From an uncultured Nostocoides sp. (GTDB lineage Bacteria; Actinomycetota; Actinomycetes; Actinomycetales; Dermatophilaceae), in contig CALLZC010000084.1 of assembly GCA_937858995.1 (NCBI GenBank), positions 1 through 64,000 on the forward strand: a DNA stretch of 64,000 nt, given 5' to 3'. How positions within the stretch are numbered: position 1 is the stretch's first letter; each line of letters opens with the position of its first letter. Positions 34,793-42,668 of this stretch are shown in pieces. The notes below the pieces were generated by a model. That model was not told where the DNA came from. It searched no databases and worked only from the letters and a program-made list of their open reading frames with translations. The position numbers and the translations under genes are program-made.

Positions 34793-35992
34793 ATGTCGCA
34801 GCGTCCCGTGTCCGTCATCGTCGCGGGGGCCCGCACACCGATGGGCCGCCTCTCGGGGTCCTTGAAGGATTTCTCCGGCTCCGACCTCGGTGGTTTCGCC
34901 ATCAAGGCGGCCTTGGCCAAAGCGGGGGTCGCCGGCGACGACGTCGACTACGTCATCATGGGCCAGGTCCTGACAGCCGGCGAGGGCCAGATCCCGGCCC
35001 GGCAGGCGGCCGTCAAGGGTGGCATCCCGATGACGGTGCCCGCCGTGAGCATCAACAAGGTGTGTCTCTCCGGCCTGGACGCCATCGCCCTGGCGGATCA
35101 GCTGATCCGCGCGGGAGAGTTCGAGATCGTGGTTGCCGGTGGCCAAGAATCCATGACGAATGCTCCCCACCTGCTGCGCAAGTCCCGCGACGGGTTCAAA
35201 TATGGCGATGTCACCATGAAGGACCACCTCGACTATGACGCGCTCACCGACGTCTTCACCGCGACCGGCATGGGTGGCCTGACCGAGTCCGCCAATTGCG
35301 GTGATCGGGAGGTATCGCGTGCGGACCAGGACGCCTTCTCCGCCCGCTCGCACCAGAACGCGGCCAAGGCGTGGAAGGACGGCTTGTTCGACGAGGAGGT
35401 GACGGCAGTCTCCATCCCGCAGCGCCGGGGCGAGCCGATCGAGTTCAAGTATGACGAGGGCGTGCGCGCCGATACCACCGCCGAGTCGCTGGCCGGCCTG
35501 CGCGCCGCGTTCGCCAAGGACGGCACGATCACTGCGGGCAGCGCCTCGCAGATTTCCGACGGCGCCTGTGCGGTGGTGGTCATGTCCAAGTCCAAGGCGC
35601 AGGAGCTTGGGTTGGAATGGTTGGCGGAGATCGGTGCGCACGGCAATGTGGCCGGCCCCGATTCGACCCTGCAATCGCAGCCGTCGGCGGCCATCAAGGC
35701 GGCGTGCGCCAAGGACGGCATCACGCCCGCCGATCTGGATCTCGTGGAGATCAACGAGGCCTTCGCCGCTGTCGGGATCGTTTCGGCGCGCGAACTCGGG
35801 GTGGACCCCGAGATCGTCAACCCCAATGGGGGAGCCATCGCGATGGGACACCCCCTGGGTATGTCGGGTGCTCGCATCGTCTTGACTCTCGCGCATGAGT
35901 TGAAGCGGCGCGGTGGCGGCGTGGGCGCCGCCGGTCTGTGCGGTGGCGGCGGTCAGGGCGATGCTCTCATCGTGCGCGTGCCGGCATCCTGA
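34793..35992 (+). CDS. Acetyl-CoA C-acetyltransferase (thiolase)
   Basis: 399 residues. Condenses two acetyl-CoA to acetoacetyl-CoA or cleaves 3-ketoacyl-CoA. Catalytic residues are in place: nucleophile C91 in [13 protein letters not shown], His in [19 protein letters not shown], and the second Cys in [17 protein letters not shown]. The neighbourhood of ccrA and MeaB makes the biosynthetic direction (acetoacetyl-CoA toward crotonyl-CoA) plausible, although no PhaB/Hbd or crotonase is immediately adjacent. The meaB frame opens about 30 bp downstream on the same strand. Confidence 0.93.
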   Translation: MSQRPVSVIVAGARTPMGRLSGSLKDFSGSDLGGFAIKAALAKAGVAGDDVDYVIMGQVLTAGEGQIPARQAAVKGGIPMTVPAVSINKVCLSGLDAIALADQLIRAGEFEIVVAGGQESMTNAPHLLRKSRDGFKYGDVTMKDHLDYDALTDVFTATGMGGLTESANCGDREVSRADQDAFSARSHQNAAKAWKDGLFDEEVTAVSIPQRRGEPIEFKYDEGVRADTTAESLAGLRAAFAKDGTITAGSASQISDGACAVVVMSKSKAQELGLEWLAEIGAHGNVAGPDSTLQSQPSAAIKAACAKDGITPADLDLVEINEAFAAVGIVSARELGVDPEIVNPNGGAIAMGHPLGMSGARIVLTLAHELKRRGGGVGAAGLCGGGGQGDALIVRVPAS

Positions 35993-36021
35993 GCGCTGAT
36001 AGCAGGCATCCGGCGCCGCGG

Positions 36022-37026
36022 GTGCGCGACATCGATCAGCTGGCCGCGGGCGTGTGCCGACGCGAACCGCGAGCCCTGGCCCGGGTCCTGTCCCTGATCG
36101 AGTCGGCGCACCCGGACGCCCGGGCCATCGTGCGGGCGGTTCGCGCCGCCCCGGACGGGGTGGATCGGCTGTCCGAGCCGCATCGGTGTCACGTCATCGG
36201 AGTGACCGGAGCTCCCGGCGTCGGGAAATCCACGCTCACGAGTGCCCTCGTGGGAGCGCTGCGCGAGCGGGGCTCCCACGTCGCGGTGCTCGCCGTCGAT
36301 CCGACGTCGCCATTTTCCGGAGGTGCACTGCTGGGGGACCGCATCCGGATGAGCGCGCACGCCGTGGACCCGGGGGTGTTCATCCGCTCGATGGCGGCAC
36401 GCGGTCACCTCGGCGGCCTTGCGGCAGCGGTTCCGCCGGCCATCCGGCTGCTCGAGGTGGCGGGTTTTGACGTGGTCCTTATCGAGACCGTCGGCGTCGG
36501 GCAGTCGGAGGTCGATATCGCGGCTCGCGCGGACACGTGCCTGGTGCTGCTGGCACCGGGCATGGGCGACGGCATCCAAGCGGCCAAGGCCGGGGTGCTG
36601 GAGATTGCCGATGTCTTCGTGGTCAACAAGGCGGATCGTGATGGAGCCCGCGCCACGGTGAGCGATGTCCGGGCGTTGGTGCGATTGGCGGCGCGATCGC
36701 GGGGTGCCTGGCGACCGCCGGTCGTGTCCTGCAGCGCCCACCTCGGCACCGGGATCGAGGAGTTGCTGACGGCTATCGACGACCACGCCCGGCGGGGTAT
36801 TCGCGATGGTGCCTGGGAGCGTCGCCGGGAGGCGCGCGCGGCCAGTGAGGTGGAGGCACTGGTCTTGGCTCGCCTTCGAGGCTGGATCGTGACCCAGGTC
36901 GATCGATCGGCCCGGATGCTGGGAAACGGTGCTGGCGACCCACAGGAGCTGGCGGACCAGATCACCGCCACCCTGATCGGCCCGCGCGAGCGTGCCGGGG
37001 TGTCCGATCCGGACCCCGTGGGTTGA
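36022..37026 (+). CDS. meaB: MeaB/ArgK-type GTPase chaperone of methylmalonyl-CoA mutase
   Basis: 334-residue G3E-family GTPase that protects and reloads B12-dependent acyl-CoA mutases. The P-loop VTGAPGVGKSTL is near residue 61, followed by LAVDPTSPFSGGALLGDRIRM, the switch region ETVGVGQSEVDIA and the base motif NKAD. GTG 36022 is taken as the start; the frame is open somewhat upstream and there is no strong Shine-Dalgarno, suggesting coupling to thiolase translation. The client mutase is not in the window. Ends before a hairpin at 37124. Confidence 0.92.
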   Translation: MRDIDQLAAGVCRREPRALARVLSLIESAHPDARAIVRAVRAAPDGVDRLSEPHRCHVIGVTGAPGVGKSTLTSALVGALRERGSHVAVLAVDPTSPFSGGALLGDRIRMSAHAVDPGVFIRSMAARGHLGGLAAAVPPAIRLLEVAGFDVVLIETVGVGQSEVDIAARADTCLVLLAPGMGDGIQAAKAGVLEIADVFVVNKADRDGARATVSDVRALVRLAARSRGAWRPPVVSCSAHLGTGIEELLTAIDDHARRGIRDGAWERRREARAASEVEALVLARLRGWIVTQVDRSARMLGNGAGDPQELADQITATLIGPRERAGVSDPDPVG

Positions 37027-37123
37027 GTTGCTGACCTGGGCGCTGCTCGGGACGCCGCCCACGCGGTCGAGCGTGACGATTTTGTTATCGAACCCGCAAT
37101 GGGTCATGGTGGAGGGCGAAACC

Positions 37124-37143
37124 GGCCCGCTAAACGGCGGGCC
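37124..37143 (+). terminator. Hairpin after meaB
   Basis: ggcccgc-taaacg-gcgggcc, a perfect 7-bp stem with a 6-nt loop, 98 bp after the meaB stop and 23 bp before the next gene. It is either a terminator or a leader structure of the following operon. Confidence 0.5.
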
Positions 37144-37166
37144 CCCAAACCGAAAGACGACGATCC

Positions 37167-37775
37167 GTGGTGATTCTGCGACGCCTGGTCGGCCTCATTC
37201 TGGCCCTGGCCGGGCTGATCCCGCTCAGTGTCGGCGCCTGGTTCGCCGCGCATCTCGGGCCGTCCGGCACCGCAACCTTCACGGTGGCGGGGGTCGGGAG
37301 CGAGCCGGTCGTGATCACCCCACAGGTCCTCAACCGGACCGATCTGCCGGTGCGCATCGATGTGGTCGCCCAGGCTGCGGTGATCGGGGTGGCCACGCCG
37401 TCCGACGCATCCGCTGTCCTCGGCGGGGCCGCGCGGCGGGAGGTCGGTGCGATCGAGCTGCCCGACTGGACCGCTCCCACCGCGCCGTCCGGCTCCGGAG
37501 GCCCGAAGGGGCTTGGTGAGGTGGAGTTGTGGCGGGTGCGTCAGGAGATCACCCGCGCCGGGCGTCTGGTGGTGGACCAGAAGACAGCGCCCGAATCGGT
37601 GGTCATCGTGCCGGGAGCTGGCGGACTCACCAGCCTGACCCTCACCTGGTCCCGCGACACCTGGTTCTATCAGGCCCTCGTCTTGACTGCCGCAGGCGCC
37701 TTGCTAACGACGGTCGGGGGGCTCCTGCTGCGCCCCGGTCCGCGCCGGCCGACCATCACGGAGGTATCCCGATGA
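37167..37775 (+). CDS. Envelope protein with N- and C-terminal membrane anchors
   Basis: 202 residues. Helix 1 (about 7-29, LVGLILALAGLIPLSVGAWF) and helix 2 (about 168-188) flank a 135-residue extracytoplasmic domain rich in beta-type segments, with no recognised fold. The topology (short cytoplasmic ends, external domain) resembles actinobacterial accessory proteins of unknown role. Its stop overlaps the start of the next gene (ATGA), and GGAGG at 37760-37764 inside this gene serves the downstream lipoprotein. The two products probably work together outside the membrane. Confidence 0.65.
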   Translation: MVILRRLVGLILALAGLIPLSVGAWFAAHLGPSGTATFTVAGVGSEPVVITPQVLNRTDLPVRIDVVAQAAVIGVATPSDASAVLGGAARREVGAIELPDWTAPTAPSGSGGPKGLGEVELWRVRQEITRAGRLVVDQKTAPESVVIVPGAGGLTSLTLTWSRDTWFYQALVLTAAGALLTTVGGLLLRPGPRRPTITEVSR

Positions 37776-38779
37776 GATCACGTAGTGACACTCGGCGGTG
37801 GATCGCGACACGTGCAACCTCTCTCACACTGGGTGCAGGGCTCGGTCTCGGGTCCCTGCTCGGGTGCGGGGTCCCTGAGCGGGTGGTTGGCCTGCGCCCG
37901 GCCCCGACGGAGCAGATTGGTGGAGCGCCGTTCACGCAGGCAAGTGCCCAATCGATTGCCACGCGCGTTCTGGCCGCCGCAGATCTGGCCTTCGCCGCGC
38001 CCGATGGCCGAAACGACGACCGGGGCGAGGTGTTGTCGGGACCCGCGTTGCGCCTGGCCCAGGTCTCCAATCGCTTTACCACCCGGGAGGCGTCGCTGAC
38101 GCCACGGACCGCCCCGCAGGTGCTCGCCATCTCCACCGGTCGAGCATGGCCACGTCGGATCCTGGCCACGACCGTCGTCGACGACATCCAGTCGCTGCAT
38201 GTGCTGATCGCAGACAGCCCGACCGCGCCCTACAAACTCTGGGTGTCCGCCCCGATGCTGCCCGGGGCGAGCATCCCCGCGCTCCCGCCCGTGAGTGATG
38301 GAATCAGCACCATCACGACTGACGCGGGCCTGGTCGCCAGCCCGGCGCGGGTGCTCACCGCATACTGCCGCCTGCTCGATGTCCCGCGCACGCTCAAGCG
38401 CAGCAGCTATGTCACCGACGACGATGCGTATGCTGTCGCGTTGCTGCGCGCGTCCGCCGCCCAAAAGAAGGCGCTCGGGTCGTTGGGCACCTTCACCCGC
38501 ACCCATCGGGTCGTGCCCGACGAGAGCGTCGCCTTCCAGCTGGCGGATGGCAGCGCCCTGGCGTTCGGCCAGTTCACCAGAACCGACCAACTGGCGCCGA
38601 CGTCCAAGGCCAAACGGCTGGACCTGCCAGCGGATCTTGCCAAGCTCGCGGGCCGCAAGACCGTCACGGATCGGCTGCGGTTGCGGTGGCTCATGACCAC
38701 GATCATGGTGATCCCGGCCGACCAGCCGGCGCGGGTCGTCGGCGTGGGCGAGCAGTTGCGCGGCATCTCGGCGAAGTAG
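37772..38779 (+). CDS. Predicted lipoprotein, function unknown
   Basis: 335 residues. The basic n-region, hydrophobic stretch and lipobox LLGC place the lipidated cysteine at C32, so the protein is anchored on the outer face of the membrane. The mature part has no recognised domain; it is moderately polar with mixed alpha/beta character. An excellent GGAGG Shine-Dalgarno precedes ATG 37772. It is translationally coupled to the double-anchored protein before it and followed after 8 bp by the YbbN-like gene, so the three may form one operon. Confidence 0.75.
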   Translation: MRSRSDTRRWIATRATSLTLGAGLGLGSLLGCGVPERVVGLRPAPTEQIGGAPFTQASAQSIATRVLAAADLAFAAPDGRNDDRGEVLSGPALRLAQVSNRFTTREASLTPRTAPQVLAISTGRAWPRRILATTVVDDIQSLHVLIADSPTAPYKLWVSAPMLPGASIPALPPVSDGISTITTDAGLVASPARVLTAYCRLLDVPRTLKRSSYVTDDDAYAVALLRASAAQKKALGSLGTFTRTHRVVPDESVAFQLADGSALAFGQFTRTDQLAPTSKAKRLDLPADLAKLAGRKTVTDRLRLRWLMTTIMVIPADQPARVVGVGEQLRGISAK

Positions 38780-38787
38780 TCGATGAT

Positions 38788-39708
38788 ATGGCTATGACCC
38801 AGCCCGTCGTTCCAGGAAGTGCCACTCGCGGCGCCGTTGACTTGACCAGCCTCTCCGGGCCAGGACCGGATGCGGCGTCGAGTGCGTCGGGGTCTCCCGA
38901 CACCCTGCACGTGAAGGCGACCGATGCGACCTTCAGCGAAATCGTCAACCGATCGGTGCGCGTGCCGGCCATCCTGGTGGTCGTATCGAGTCGGTTGCCG
39001 GAGTCGGTGGTCTACCTCGGGGATGTCATCGAGGCCGCGCGCAGCTTCCAGGGTCGGGTTCAGGTCGTTTCGATTGATATCGACACCAATCCGGGAATGC
39101 TCCGCGCGCTCCAGGTCCAGTCCGTGCCCGTCACCATCGGACTGCTCCAGGGGCAGGCCATCCCGATGTTCGCCGGTGTGGCACCGCGAGATCAGGTGCG
39201 CGGCGTGCTGGAGCAGTTTCTGGACTTGGCGATCCAGCAGGGCGTCACTGGCCGCATCGAACTCGCCGAGCGCGCCGCCGTGGACGAGGAGGACCTGCCT
39301 CCCTTGCATCAGGAGGCCTTTGACGCGATCGAGCGTGGAGACCTGGCGGGGGCGGCAACGGCATACGAAGCGGCGCTGGCTGCCGACCCCAAGGATCTGG
39401 ACGCCCAGGCGGGGCTGGCCACCGTCGGCCTGATGCAGCGCACCCAAGGAGTCGACCTGGCGTCGGCCCGAGCGGCGGCCGCGCAGCACCCGGACGACAT
39501 CTCCGCGCAGGCGCTGGTCGCCGATCTCGACCTTTTAGGGGGGCACATCGAGGATGCCTTTGGGCGCCTGATCGAGCTGGTGAAGCGGACCAGCGGGGCG
39601 CAGCGCACCGCCGCGCGCGACCACCTGTTGCAGCTCTTCACTGTGGTCGGCAACCAGGACGAGCGCGTCAAGCGCGGCCGCACCGCGTTGATGAGCGCCC
39701 TCTTCTGA
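38788..39708 (+). CDS. YbbN/CnoX-like co-chaperone (thioredoxin fold plus TPR)
   Basis: 306 residues. A 40-residue Ser/Gly-rich tail leads to a thioredoxin-fold domain (about 45-150) in which the redox CxxC is absent: the position reads VVSSRLPESVVYLGDV. The cis-Pro loop is kept (SVPVTIGLLQGQ). The C-terminal half has TPR-like repeats (LPPLHQEAFDAIERGDLAGA, AYEAALAADPKDLDAQAGLA). Without cysteines it cannot do disulfide exchange and is better seen as a holdase/co-chaperone, as proposed for YbbN. The last codons form the first unit of a 15-bp tandem repeat that contains the stop codon. Confidence 0.82.
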   Translation: MAMTQPVVPGSATRGAVDLTSLSGPGPDAASSASGSPDTLHVKATDATFSEIVNRSVRVPAILVVVSSRLPESVVYLGDVIEAARSFQGRVQVVSIDIDTNPGMLRALQVQSVPVTIGLLQGQAIPMFAGVAPRDQVRGVLEQFLDLAIQQGVTGRIELAERAAVDEEDLPPLHQEAFDAIERGDLAGAATAYEAALAADPKDLDAQAGLATVGLMQRTQGVDLASARAAAAQHPDDISAQALVADLDLLGGHIEDAFGRLIELVKRTSGAQRTAARDHLLQLFTVVGNQDERVKRGRTALMSALF

Positions 39709-39756
39709 GCCGCCCTCTTCTGAACCGCCCTCTTCTGAACCGCCCGCTTGTGGGCC
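39697..39756 (+). repeat. Four tandem 15-bp units spanning the ybbN stop codon
   Basis: Units gccctcttctgagcc, gccctcttctgaacc (twice) and the degenerate gcccgcttgtgggcc run 39697-39711, 39712-39726, 39727-39741 and 39742-39756. Each of the first three encodes ALF-stop in the same frame, so the gene end has been copied with its stop codon. It ends 6 bp before the trkA stop. Confidence 0.9.
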
Positions 39757-39762
39757 GGTGGC

Positions 39763-40431
39763 TCAGGGCTCGTTGGAGAAGCGCTCCACCCGGTGGCGTT
39801 CGCCGGAGACGATGACCAGATCCCCGGCCGTCACGATCGACTCGGGCGTGGCGTAGGTGAAGTCGTTGCCCGGGGTCTTGATCCCGACGATGGTGACCCC
39901 GTATTTCGTGCGGACTCCGGAGGCGGCCAGTGTCACACCGAGGATGTTTTTGGGTGGGGTCGTTTTGACGATGGCGAATCCGTCGTCGAACTCGATGTAG
40001 TCGATCATCTTGCCGCGCACCAGGTGCGCGACCCGCCGGCCCATGTCGTGCTCGGGGCGAACGACCTGGTTCACCCCGATCTTGAGCAGAATTTGGCGCA
40101 TCGATTCGCTGGTCGCCTTGGCCCACACGAGATCGACCCCGAGCTGCTTGAGGACGAAGGCGGTGAGCACGCTGGATTCGAGGTTCGAGCCGATAGCGAT
40201 CACTGCCCGATCGAATTCGTGGACCGACAGCTGCCGCATGACTTCGATGTCGGTGGAGTCGGCCTGCACGACATGCGTGAGCCGACCAGCCAGCATGTCG
40301 ACGGTATGCCGGTCTAGGTCGATCCCCAGCACCTCAACGCCGTCGTTCTCGAGCTCGAGCGCGAGCGACTTGCCGAACCGGCCCAATCCGATGACGACCA
40401 CGCCGGAGGCGGTGTCTAGTTGCTTAGCCAA
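39763..40431 (-). CDS. trkA: TrkA/KtrA-family potassium uptake regulator
   Basis: 222 residues, a single RCK unit. The N-terminal Rossmann RCK_N domain has GLGRFGKSLALELENDGVEVLGID, and further on ADSTDIEVMRQLSVHEFDRAV and AIGSNLESS. The RCK_C domain fills the last 80 residues (VVIVGIKTPGNDFTYATPESIVTAGDLVIVSG). It gates the TrkH/KtrB channel in response to nucleotide binding. The gene starts within the 3' end of trkH (8-bp overlap), so the two form an operon with trkH first. A one-domain protein of this size is KtrA-like rather than E. coli TrkA-like. Confidence 0.93.
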   Translation of the reverse strand: MAKQLDTASGVVVIGLGRFGKSLALELENDGVEVLGIDLDRHTVDMLAGRLTHVVQADSTDIEVMRQLSVHEFDRAVIAIGSNLESSVLTAFVLKQLGVDLVWAKATSESMRQILLKIGVNQVVRPEHDMGRRVAHLVRGKMIDYIEFDDGFAIVKTTPPKNILGVTLAASGVRTKYGVTIVGIKTPGNDFTYATPESIVTAGDLVIVSGERHRVERFSNEP

Positions 40432-41791
40432 TGAGGGGTGCTCCTTCCGGGTACGAGTATCTCGGCTGACGCTGACGCAGCGCGAGGGCGGAGACGAGGG
40501 TGACCGGTCCGAGCCGGCCCAGGAACATCAGCGCGATGACGATCACTTGCGCCGGAAGATTCAGCTGCGGGGTGATGCCGGTGGACAACCCGACGGTGGC
40601 GAATGCGGAGGTGGTCTCGAAGAGAATCGGGGTCAGCGGGAAGGAGGTGATCTCGATGAGCGCCAGGGTCGCACCGACGATGGCGGCGATCCCCAGCAGG
40701 GCGACGGTGATGGCCTGGCGAACCACCCGCGGCTCGATCCGCCGATCGAAGGCGGTCACCTCGCTCTCGCCGCGGACCTCCGACAAGATGACGAAGAAGA
40801 GCAAGATGAAGGTCGTCACTTTCAATCCGCCGGCCGTGGAGGCCGACCCACCCCCGACAAACATGAGCATGATGGTGCCGAGCAGAGTCTCATCGGTCAC
40901 CTGGCCGTAGTCCCAGGCGTTGAACCCGGCAGTTCGCGGCTGGACCGCGTGGAACCAGCCCGCGAGCAGCTTGTGGCCGGCACCGTAGTCGGCAATCGTC
41001 CCGGTGTTGTTCCACTCGTTCGCGCTCATGAACAGCGTCCCGCCGATGAGCAGGACCCCCGTCATCAACAGCGTGAGACGGGTATGCAGGCTCCACTTGC
41101 GCATCGGCTGTCGCCGAAAAAGCTCGAGGATGACGGGGAAGCCGAGCCCGCCAATGATGATGGCCAGGCTGATGGGAAGCAGGATGAGGGGGTCGGTGGC
41201 AAAGCCCATCAGGCTGTCGCTGTAGAGCGCGAAGCCGGCATTGTTGAACGACGAGACGGCATGGAAGACACCGTGGTGCAGGGCCTTGCCGACGGGGTAG
41301 TCGTAGGCAACCAGGAAGCGCGTGGTCAAGATCGTGGCCAGGGCGCCCTCGACGACGACCGTGATCAGGGCAACCCCCCGCAGGACGCGTCGGACATCGC
41401 CGATCCCGGAGCTCTTGGTCTCGGCGGCCGCATACAGTCGCGTCCGCAAGCCCATGCGCCGACTGACGAAGAGCGCAAGGAGGGAGGCGAGCGTCATGAT
41501 CCCGAAGCCGCCGATCTGGATGAGCCCCAGAATCACCCATTGCCCGAAGCTGCTCCAGTAGGTGCCCGTGTCGACGGTTGTCAGCCCGGTCACGCAGACG
41601 GCGCTGGTCGCGGTGAAGAGTGCCGTGATCAGCGGCGCCGAGCCGTCACCGCTGCGCGCCACCGGCAGCGCCAACAGCAGGGTGCCGACCAGATCGGCAG
41701 CGGCGAAGGCCGCCACGACGACCTGGGCCGGGTGGCGCAGGAACCGACGCTTTTTCAGCGGGTTCCCCCAGTCACCCGAATCGATGCTCAC
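40424..41791 (-). CDS. trkH: TrkH/KtrB-family potassium channel-type uptake subunit
   Basis: 455 residues with about ten hydrophobic segments arranged as four M1-P-M2 pore repeats. Selectivity-filter-like loops are visible as TSAVCVTGLTTVDT, SSFNNAGFALYSDS, PRTAGFNAWDYGQ and TSAFATVGLSTGIT. FVGGGSASTAGGLKVTTF holds the gating-loop region characteristic of KtrB/TrkH. GTG 41791 is taken as start; the frame is open upstream without coding character. It works with the overlapping trkA. The size is closer to KtrB than to TrkH. Divergent from the esterase gene. Confidence 0.93.
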   Translation of the reverse strand: MSIDSGDWGNPLKKRRFLRHPAQVVVAAFAAADLVGTLLLALPVARSGDGSAPLITALFTATSAVCVTGLTTVDTGTYWSSFGQWVILGLIQIGGFGIMTLASLLALFVSRRMGLRTRLYAAAETKSSGIGDVRRVLRGVALITVVVEGALATILTTRFLVAYDYPVGKALHHGVFHAVSSFNNAGFALYSDSLMGFATDPLILLPISLAIIIGGLGFPVILELFRRQPMRKWSLHTRLTLLMTGVLLIGGTLFMSANEWNNTGTIADYGAGHKLLAGWFHAVQPRTAGFNAWDYGQVTDETLLGTIMLMFVGGGSASTAGGLKVTTFILLFFVILSEVRGESEVTAFDRRIEPRVVRQAITVALLGIAAIVGATLALIEITSFPLTPILFETTSAFATVGLSTGITPQLNLPAQVIVIALMFLGRLGPVTLVSALALRQRQPRYSYPEGAPLIG

Positions 41792-41873
41792 GGGACGACA
41801 GCATGACAGAGCGAACGCTTCGAGACCGTCCTGGGCGCGGGCATCGACACCGTGTGGCGGTCGGGGGCATCCG

Positions 41874-41879
41874 TACGAT
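41874..41879 (+). promoter_or_regulatory. Candidate -10 TACGAT for the esterase/ATP-grasp pair
   Basis: TACGAT ends 11 nt before the ATG at 41891; a leader of only a few nucleotides is expected and no Shine-Dalgarno is present. Confidence 0.35.
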
Positions 41880-41890
41880 TGGATACCACC

Positions 41891-42637
41891 ATGGGTGAAC
41901 GCGTGGAGCTGGCGGTTCCGGGTCTCGATGCGACATTGGGCGTCATTCGGCACGGACACTTCGGCCGCCCCGTGTTGGTCTTTCCCTCCGAGGCCGGCCG
42001 TGCCGAGGACTTCGAGAACAATGGCATGCTCGAAGTCGTCGGTGATCTCGTCGATGCCGGGCGCGTGACCTTCTTTTGCGTCGACTCCCTGGATCGCTAC
42101 ACCTGGTCCGCATACGATCAGCCGACCGAGGAGCGGGCCCGGCGGCACCGGATCTATCAGGCCTGGCTCGAGCAGGCCGTGCTACCCCATCTGGCCTACA
42201 CGCTCGGTGGGTGGCGCAACGACATCATCACCTTCGGCGTCTCCCTGGGCGCCTATCACGCGGCGCACTTCACCCTGCAGCGGGCCGATGTCGCCCCGCT
42301 GTCGATCTCGTTGTCGGGCAGCTACGATCCCACGGCCTGGCGGGGGTTCGGCGAGATCGGCGACAACACCTACTTCGTCAACCCGATGGCGTATGTCGCG
42401 AACGCCGAAGGCGATCACCTGGCCTGGCTACGCTCGCGCGCCAACCTCCTGCTGGTGGTGGGGGAGGGGCCCTTTGAGTGGGAGCCAACAAAGTCCTATC
42501 CCTCCACCCTCGCCTTTGCGGATGTCCTGCGGCGCAAGGGCATCCCTCACCAACTCGACGTGTGGGGACACGACAGCGCCCATGATTGGCCGTGGTGGCG
42601 CAAGCAGTTCGCGCATCATTTGCCCCGTTTTGTGTGA
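41891..42637 (+). CDS. Esterase-family alpha/beta hydrolase paired with an ATP-grasp enzyme
   Basis: 248 residues, no signal peptide or membrane helix, so cytoplasmic. The nucleophile elbow is FGVSLGAY (S118) and the candidate catalytic His lies in VWGHDSAHDWPWW (H227 or H231). The acid is probably in the SGSYDPT or WLRSRANLL region. The esterase-D/antigen-85-like core has the N-terminal strand VLVFPSEAGRAEDFENNGM, an oxyanion region. The substrate is unknown. It is 31 bp ahead of an ATP-grasp ligase gene on the same strand with nothing else in the unit, so one may make a bond the other cleaves or transfers. Confidence 0.8.
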   Translation: MGERVELAVPGLDATLGVIRHGHFGRPVLVFPSEAGRAEDFENNGMLEVVGDLVDAGRVTFFCVDSLDRYTWSAYDQPTEERARRHRIYQAWLEQAVLPHLAYTLGGWRNDIITFGVSLGAYHAAHFTLQRADVAPLSISLSGSYDPTAWRGFGEIGDNTYFVNPMAYVANAEGDHLAWLRSRANLLLVVGEGPFEWEPTKSYPSTLAFADVLRRKGIPHQLDVWGHDSAHDWPWWRKQFAHHLPRFV

Positions 42638-42668
42638 CCCCGCCGTTCTCGATCAAAGGATGATGTCA

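Noticed and set aside
40010..41806. A 598-codon plus-strand open frame opposite trkA/trkH
   Set aside because: Composition is Asp/Gly/Gln-rich shadow of a membrane protein read backwards. The minus-strand genes have clear pore and RCK motifs.
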